From Arthrobacter russicus (GTDB lineage Bacteria; Actinomycetota; Actinomycetes; Actinomycetales; Micrococcaceae): a stretch of DNA of 64,000 bases. Positions 59,745 through 64,000 of the stretch are shown piece after piece (position 1 is the stretch's first letter; each line of letters starts with the position of its first letter). The stretch spans positions 2,790,001-2,854,000 of the forward strand of contig NZ_JAVDQF010000001.1 in assembly GCF_031454135.1 (NCBI RefSeq), written 5' to 3'. The translations under genes and the position numbers were made by a program. The notes beneath the pieces were generated by a model. That model ran no database searches. It was not told the origin of the DNA and saw only the letters and a program-made list of their open reading frames with translations.

Positions 59745-61981
59745 TAGAGCAGCAGCGATGCCTTGGCCGGGGCGGAACGAGTGCCATCGGGGGAAATCGC
59801 AACCAGTTCGAAGTTCATCGTCTTATTGGCCGGAATCGCAACGTTCTCCGCGAAGAAGCAATCCCGGTGGCAACGGCCCAGCCAGGTCTTGGCCCCCGCG
59901 GTGTCGACGTTGAAAACGTCGTAGGCATAGGCATCGGCCGCCTTGGTCCAATCGAGGAAGACGTTCTCGCCATTGCTGCCCGCGGTGCCGGCGGTGACGC
60001 TGAATCCGTTCGGTTTGGCCGGCGTCGTGCCGTTTCCGGCAATCCGGACGCTGCCCAGGTTGAGGTCGAAACTACCCGCCGCCGCGACCTTGAGGCTGAT
60101 CTTGGCGATCTGGCCGGTGGTCGGTGCGAGATTCGCGGTATAGGCGGTCCAGCCGTTGACGGCCGCTCCGCTCGGCGTCAGGGCCACGGTGCTGACCGAG
60201 GCCGGGGCGGCTTTCGGTGCCAGGACCAAGGACAAGGCCGGCGCCGAGGAGGTCTTCACCATGACCGTTGCGGTGACCGAGCTGCCGATCGTGAGGTCGG
60301 TCTTGAACAGATGCACCGTGCTCTCCGGGTTGGCGCCGGCGCTGCTCTTGATCCGCAACGAATGCGAACCTTCCCACGCGGTGGATTCGTCCAAGGTCAC
60401 GCTGCTCTGCGTGCCGGCCGCATTGCTGACCCAGAACTGCCAGCTGAGCACCGGATCGGCGATGCCGGCGTTGTTCCAGGCCTTCGTGCTGGCCGTGGCG
60501 CCTTGCAGATTGAAATAGGAGCCGACGCCGATCGTGAAGTTGGTATTGATCGGCAGCGCCGAATAGGGCGACTTTTCCACCACGGAATGCGCGACGCCGT
60601 CGAACCCGCTGGTGTTCCAGATGTTCTGCCGGTAGGGCTGGGTGGGCTCGGTGATCCGCCCGCTCTGCGAGGGGTCGCCCTTGGGCCCGGACCAGAACTT
60701 CTGCTCCAGATCCCGGAAGATCGACCGGCCCAGCACCGTGCGGGTGGTGCCGTCGCTGCAGCCGCGGTTCCAGAATTCGCTCGGCACGAACATGCCCCAG
60801 CTGACCGGGGGATTCTTGCCGGGCGCGGCCAGGCCGCCGAAGATCTCCGAGGGGTTGAAACCGCCTTGTTGGAACTCGGTGGTGCCGTAGGCGACCTTCT
60901 TCGGGTTGAAACCCAGGTCCGAGACCGTTTTCGCGCTCTTGGTCAGATCCGGGTCGGGCCCGCCGGTGCCGCTCACGCCCCAGCCGCGGAGCCAGCCGTA
61001 GTTCATGAAGATCGAGTCCATCAGCGGCTTCTGCGCGGTGCCCAACCAGCCGACGTTCTTCGAGTTGATCATGTTCTGATAGGACAGCGATCCGCTCTCC
61101 AGCATCGCGTCGTAGTACTGCAGGTAGCACTCGGGGTCGCGTGATTTCAGGTACGCGACCATGGCCTTGAAGGCTTTGGCGTCCGTCGCCGAGACTTGGG
61201 CCTCCTGGTTCAGGAAGTAGCCGTCGAAGCCGAAGTATTTGCGGATCTCGATCATCTTGTCGGCAACCGGGTAACTGCCGTCGGGGTTCTTTTTGACGAA
61301 ATCGCTGAAGCTCGCACCATTCCGGGGCCAGAACCAGCAGCCGATCGACATGGCGCCGTTCTTGTGCGCGGCTTCGGTCCAGCCGGCATTGGGCACCTCG
61401 AGCACGCCATAGGTTCGCCCGGAGGCATTTTTGTCCGCGACTTTGTCCGCGGGCACATTCGGGGTCAATTGGCCGTGCCAGCTGGAAAAGACGTCCAGGT
61501 ACTGCCAGTAGCGGAAGGTGTAGACATAGGATTCGTCGCCGATTGCCCGGGCGCGTTCGTCGTAGATGCTGCCGCGGTAGTCGCCGTCGATGGTCAGCAC
61601 TTGGGTGCTCGGATCCAGGTTGGGCCGGGCTTGGGTCGCCGCGAACGGCGCGATCCGGGCGGCCCGCGGGATATGGCAGACGAAGTGCTTGGCGTTGGGG
61701 TCGAGCCCGGGGCTCCAGCCAGTGATGTCGCTCGCCCAGAACCCGTACGACGCCGGTCCCGCCGGGATCCCGCCGCCTTGGTTGCCCGGCAGCACGGGTC
61801 CCGGGGCGCTGGGGTCTTTGGGCTGTGGAACGTCTGCGGCGAAGGCGGCGGTGGCTCCGGCGCTGAGCAGGCTCGGTGCCGCGACTGCGGCAGCGGCGCC
61901 GAGGGTTCCGTAGCGGATGAACATCGCCCGGCTCAGACCGGTTTTCTCCGGAACGGGAGGACTTTGCTTTTTCTTTCGCAT
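59744..61981 (-). CDS. Endo-beta-N-acetylglucosaminidase, GH85 (Endo-A-like), secreted
   Basis: 745 residues. Signal region MRKKK ... GLSRAMFIRYGTLGAAAAVAAP with cleavage near AFAADV; it looks like a Tat signal except that the twin arginine reads RA. The GH85 barrel contains YFGFDGYFLNQEAQ, with the catalytic Asn258 and Glu260 equivalent to the Asn/Glu pair of Arthrobacter Endo-A. C-terminal beta-sandwich and FN3-like modules follow. It should cut the chitobiose core of N-glycans outside the cell. AAGGAG precedes the ATG at 61981. Likely in one unit with the sugar ABC transporter genes upstream. Confidence 0.9.
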   Translation of the reverse strand: MRKKKQSPPVPEKTGLSRAMFIRYGTLGAAAAVAAPSLLSAGATAAFAADVPQPKDPSAPGPVLPGNQGGGIPAGPASYGFWASDITGWSPGLDPNAKHFVCHIPRAARIAPFAATQARPNLDPSTQVLTIDGDYRGSIYDERARAIGDESYVYTFRYWQYLDVFSSWHGQLTPNVPADKVADKNASGRTYGVLEVPNAGWTEAAHKNGAMSIGCWFWPRNGASFSDFVKKNPDGSYPVADKMIEIRKYFGFDGYFLNQEAQVSATDAKAFKAMVAYLKSRDPECYLQYYDAMLESGSLSYQNMINSKNVGWLGTAQKPLMDSIFMNYGWLRGWGVSGTGGPDPDLTKSAKTVSDLGFNPKKVAYGTTEFQQGGFNPSEIFGGLAAPGKNPPVSWGMFVPSEFWNRGCSDGTTRTVLGRSIFRDLEQKFWSGPKGDPSQSGRITEPTQPYRQNIWNTSGFDGVAHSVVEKSPYSALPINTNFTIGVGSYFNLQGATASTKAWNNAGIADPVLSWQFWVSNAAGTQSSVTLDESTAWEGSHSLRIKSSAGANPESTVHLFKTDLTIGSSVTATVMVKTSSAPALSLVLAPKAAPASVSTVALTPSGAAVNGWTAYTANLAPTTGQIAKISLKVAAAGSFDLNLGSVRIAGNGTTPAKPNGFSVTAGTAGSNGENVFLDWTKAADAYAYDVFNVDTAGAKTWLGRCHRDCFFAENVAIPANKTMNFELVAISPDGTRSAPAKASLLL

Positions 61982-62040
61982 GACACTCTCCTTGCTGGTA
62001 GATGCTAAACCCCGACGCTGGGACTCAGCAGTGTAGTTGC

Positions 62041-62961
62041 TCAACCTTTGACGGCGCCCTCACCGACTCCGCGGAAGAACCAGCGCTGGGCGAGGATGAA
62101 GACGATCGCAATCGGGATGAAGGCGATCGTCGCCCCGGCAGCGATCAACCGCGGATCGTTGCTGAACGTGCCCTTGAGATACTGCAAGCCCATGGTGAGC
62201 GTGAAATTGTCCGGATTGGTCAACACGATCAACGGCCAGAGGAAATCGTCCCAGGCGCCGATGAAGGCGAAGATCAGCACGATCGCGAGGGTGCCCTTCA
62301 CCGCGGGGAAACCGATGTAGCGAATCCGCTGCCAGACGTTGGCGCCGTCCACGATCGCGGCCTGGTCGATTTCCTCCGGGATGCCGCGGAAAGCGTTCCA
62401 CATCAACAACACGTTGATCATGCCGAGCATGCCGGGCAGGGCGACGCCGAGCAGGGTGTCTGCCAGGCCCAAGTCTTTGACCGTGACGAATTGCGCGATG
62501 ATCGTCGCTTCGCCGGGCAGCACCATGGTGACCAGGATCAAGCCGATCACCAGGTTCCGGCAGCGGAAGGCGAGCCGGGCCAGCGCGAAGCCGGCCATGG
62601 TGCAGCCGATGACATTGCCGGCCACCACCAGGAAGGCGACGATGACCGAGTTGCCGATGTATTTGAAGACCGGGATGGCGTCATTGACATTGGCGAAATT
62701 CTGCCCGGTGGGGTTTTGCGGGATCAATCCGCTCGCCGCGCCGTAGATGTCCTCCGACGGCGACTTCAGGGCAGTGGAGAGCTGCCAGAGGAATGGGCCG
62801 ATGCTGATGGCCAGGACCAGCAGCAGCAGAATGTACCGGATCGCCAATTCGCGCGGCGAGGAGCTGTTGAAGCCCCTGCTGCGTGCTCGTTTCGGGGTTT
62901 TTCCGGCCGGCTTTGCGGTCGGGAGGGAGCTGCGGGACTCCGCTGCCGGAAGCGCGGTCAT
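62041..62961 (-). CDS. Carbohydrate ABC transporter permease, MalG type (CUT1)
   Basis: 306 residues, six membrane helices after a basic N-terminal tail. The EAA loop reads GIPEEIDQAAIVDGANVWQR. It pairs with the MalF-type protein encoded just upstream. The gene starts one base before the MalF-type stop region (ATG 62961, stop 62963-62965), so they are tightly linked. With the GH85 enzyme downstream, the cargo is probably a released N-glycan or its fragments. Confidence 0.9.
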   Translation of the reverse strand: MTALPAAESRSSLPTAKPAGKTPKRARSRGFNSSSPRELAIRYILLLLVLAISIGPFLWQLSTALKSPSEDIYGAASGLIPQNPTGQNFANVNDAIPVFKYIGNSVIVAFLVVAGNVIGCTMAGFALARLAFRCRNLVIGLILVTMVLPGEATIIAQFVTVKDLGLADTLLGVALPGMLGMINVLLMWNAFRGIPEEIDQAAIVDGANVWQRIRYIGFPAVKGTLAIVLIFAFIGAWDDFLWPLIVLTNPDNFTLTMGLQYLKGTFSNDPRLIAAGATIAFIPIAIVFILAQRWFFRGVGEGAVKG

Positions 62962-62962
62962 G

Positions 62963-63838
62963 TCAACTTTCCTTACGGTTCTGCCGGGCCAGGATCAGCA
63001 TCGGGATGAGGCAAATGAAGAACAGCACCACGGAGAGCGCGGAGGCGTAACCGAGGTTGCCGAGCAGGCCGCGGGCGTATTGCTGGATGATCATCACGAA
63101 GCTGGAGGCGAAGCCGCCGGGGCCGCCCGTGGTGCCGGTGAGGAAGTAGGGTTCGGTGAAGATCCGCAGTGCGGAAACGCAGATCATGATCGCCACCAGG
63201 ATCATCGCGCCGCGCACGCCGGGCACGGTGACCGACCAGAAACGCCGCCAGGCGCCCGCGCCGTCCAGTGCGGCGGCCTCGTGCAGGTCATTGGAGACGT
63301 TGCCGAGCGCGGCGATGTAAATCACCATGTAGTAGCCGAGGCCTTTCCACACGGTGAGGCTGATCGAACTGAACACCACGAGCCACCGGTCGGTCAGGAA
63401 CGGGATCGGCCCCTGCACCCATTTCAGCGATTGGGCGATGTTGTTGACCACGCCGCCGTCGTCCAGGACCAGGTTCCAAAGCAGGGCCACGACCACCGCA
63501 CTGGCGATCACCGGAAGGTAGAACGAGGTGCGGAAGAAGGTGATGCCGGGGATTTTCTTTTCCACCAGGATCGCGATGCCGAGCGGGAGCAAGGTCAGCA
63601 GGGGCAGGCAGACGGCCATGTAGACCACCGAGTTCAGCAGCGCATTGCCCACTTGGGGGTCGCTGAACAGGTTCGTGTAGTTTTGCAGGCCGACCCAGCG
63701 TTCGGTTCCGCCCAACGGCTTGGCGTTGGTGAAGGACATCCGGACCGTGTTGATGGCCGGCCAAAAACTGAAGGCACCCAACCACAGCAGGGCCGGTGCC
63801 ACCAATAGCCAGGGCGTGAACCAACGATGTGAACGCAT
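62963..63838 (-). CDS. Carbohydrate ABC transporter permease, MalF type (CUT1)
   Basis: 291 residues, six membrane helices (FTPWLLVAPALLWLGAFSFW first). The EAA-type loop is NDLHEAAALDGAGAWRRFW. The ATG at 63838 has GAGGAA upstream; the upstream extension to 63883 has no start signal. It follows the substrate-binding protein gene after a hairpin. Confidence 0.9.
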   Translation of the reverse strand: MRSHRWFTPWLLVAPALLWLGAFSFWPAINTVRMSFTNAKPLGGTERWVGLQNYTNLFSDPQVGNALLNSVVYMAVCLPLLTLLPLGIAILVEKKIPGITFFRTSFYLPVIASAVVVALLWNLVLDDGGVVNNIAQSLKWVQGPIPFLTDRWLVVFSSISLTVWKGLGYYMVIYIAALGNVSNDLHEAAALDGAGAWRRFWSVTVPGVRGAMILVAIMICVSALRIFTEPYFLTGTTGGPGGFASSFVMIIQQYARGLLGNLGYASALSVVLFFICLIPMLILARQNRKES

Positions 63839-63900
63839 GGATTTGTTTCCTCGTGCTTGCTCTCGGGCGGATCGGCGGATCAATAGTGCTGCGAAATGGG

Positions 63901-63935
63901 CAGTGCGGGCGATCGGATCAGGATCGCCCGCACTG
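63901..63935. promoter_or_regulatory. Intercistronic hairpin between binding-protein and permease genes
   Basis: CAGTGCGGGCGATC (63901-63914) pairs perfectly with 63922-63935 around 7 nt. It lies just after the binding-protein stop on the minus strand. Such stems often protect or attenuate mRNA so that the binding protein is made in excess over the membrane proteins. Confidence 0.7.
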
Positions 63936-63938
63936 GGC

Positions 63939-64000
63939 CTATTGGCTCGCCAAGAGCTTGTCGATTTGCGAAGCGGCGTCGTCGAGCGCCTTTTTCGGTG
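63939..64000 (-). CDS. Sugar ABC transporter substrate-binding protein (C-terminal end only)
   Basis: Only the last 19 complete codons are in view, ending KALDDAASQIDKLLASQ and a TAG. That ending is typical of extracellular solute-binding proteins of CUT1 importers, where an amphipathic helix closes the protein. Identity rests mainly on its place directly before two CUT1 permeases. The rest lies beyond the window. Confidence 0.65.
   Translation of the reverse strand, partial: PKKALDDAASQIDKLLASQ

Noticed and set aside
59699-61144. 481-codon plus-strand frame opposite the endoglycosidase gene
   Set aside because: Antisense shadow of a gene with clear GH85 catalytic residues.

Overview
The window looks like a chromosomal segment of a high-GC actinobacterium, most likely family Micrococcaceae (the Arthrobacter / Renibacterium / Psychromicrobium neighbourhood). 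Four things point there: mycothiol synthase (mshD) next to an actinobacterial-type GlnR, a MaoC-MaoC-murB block near a tRNA-Trp-secE-nusG-rplK-rplA cluster, many genes with a TANNNT -10 box only 6-7 nt before the start codon (leaderless mRNAs), and an endo-beta-N-acetylglucosaminidase like Endo-A of Arthrobacter protophormiae. The family assignment is an inference from gene content; no alignment was run.

Layout. 1-3.3 kb: end of a nitrate/sulfonate/taurine-type ABC importer, then a MOSC protein. 3.4-6.5 kb: cold-shock-type DEAD-box helicase, a LysM protein, tRNA-Thr and tRNA-Met. 7.0-11.8 kb: a degenerate UDP-GlcNAc 2-epimerase-like protein, divergent from an LPXTG surface protein that is translationally coupled to an ECF sigma factor fused to a membrane and extracellular domain. 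11.8-21.6 kb: nucleoside hydrolase, VOC protein, CitE-like lyase, MFS exporter with a divergent TetR regulator, hadA/hadB-like dehydratases, murB and a methyltransferase. 21.65-26.4 kb (minus strand): a compact six-gene thiazole/oxazole-modified peptide (TOMM/LAP) cluster made of precursor, C protein, YcaO, SagB-type dehydrogenase, ABC ATPase and ABC permease. 26.5-43.2 kb: AlkZ-like protein, desaturase, imine-reductase-like protein, asd, thyA-folA, glnR-mshD-ppk1-MutT1-like, nitrobindin, ygfZ, pfkA and aquaporin. 43.2-47.2 kb: PspC-domain envelope-stress module with its own sensor kinase and response regulator. 48.2-59.6 kb: aspartate aminotransferase, tRNA-Trp, secE, nusG, rplK, rplA, rplJ and rplL, with an inserted block of five GNAT acetyltransferases and an aldehyde dehydrogenase between rplA and rplJ. 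59.7-64 kb: GH85 endoglycosidase and a CUT1-type sugar ABC importer, running off the window.

The most noteworthy system is the TOMM cluster. The 77-residue precursor ends in a core with twelve consecutive heterocyclisable residues (CSSTSCSCSSTT), followed at once by a cyclodehydratase pair (C protein plus a YcaO with a PxPxP-like tail), an FMN dehydrogenase and an exporter, nearly all with overlapping start and stop codons. It has its own promoter, with a palindrome over the -35 and a hairpin at the predicted mRNA 5' end. Other items worth attention are the sigma-factor/membrane fusion coupled to a surface protein, the tandem translationally coupled double-GNAT genes inside the ribosomal protein region, the large palindromic operator before the imine-reductase-like gene, and a set of eleven clean leaderless starts.
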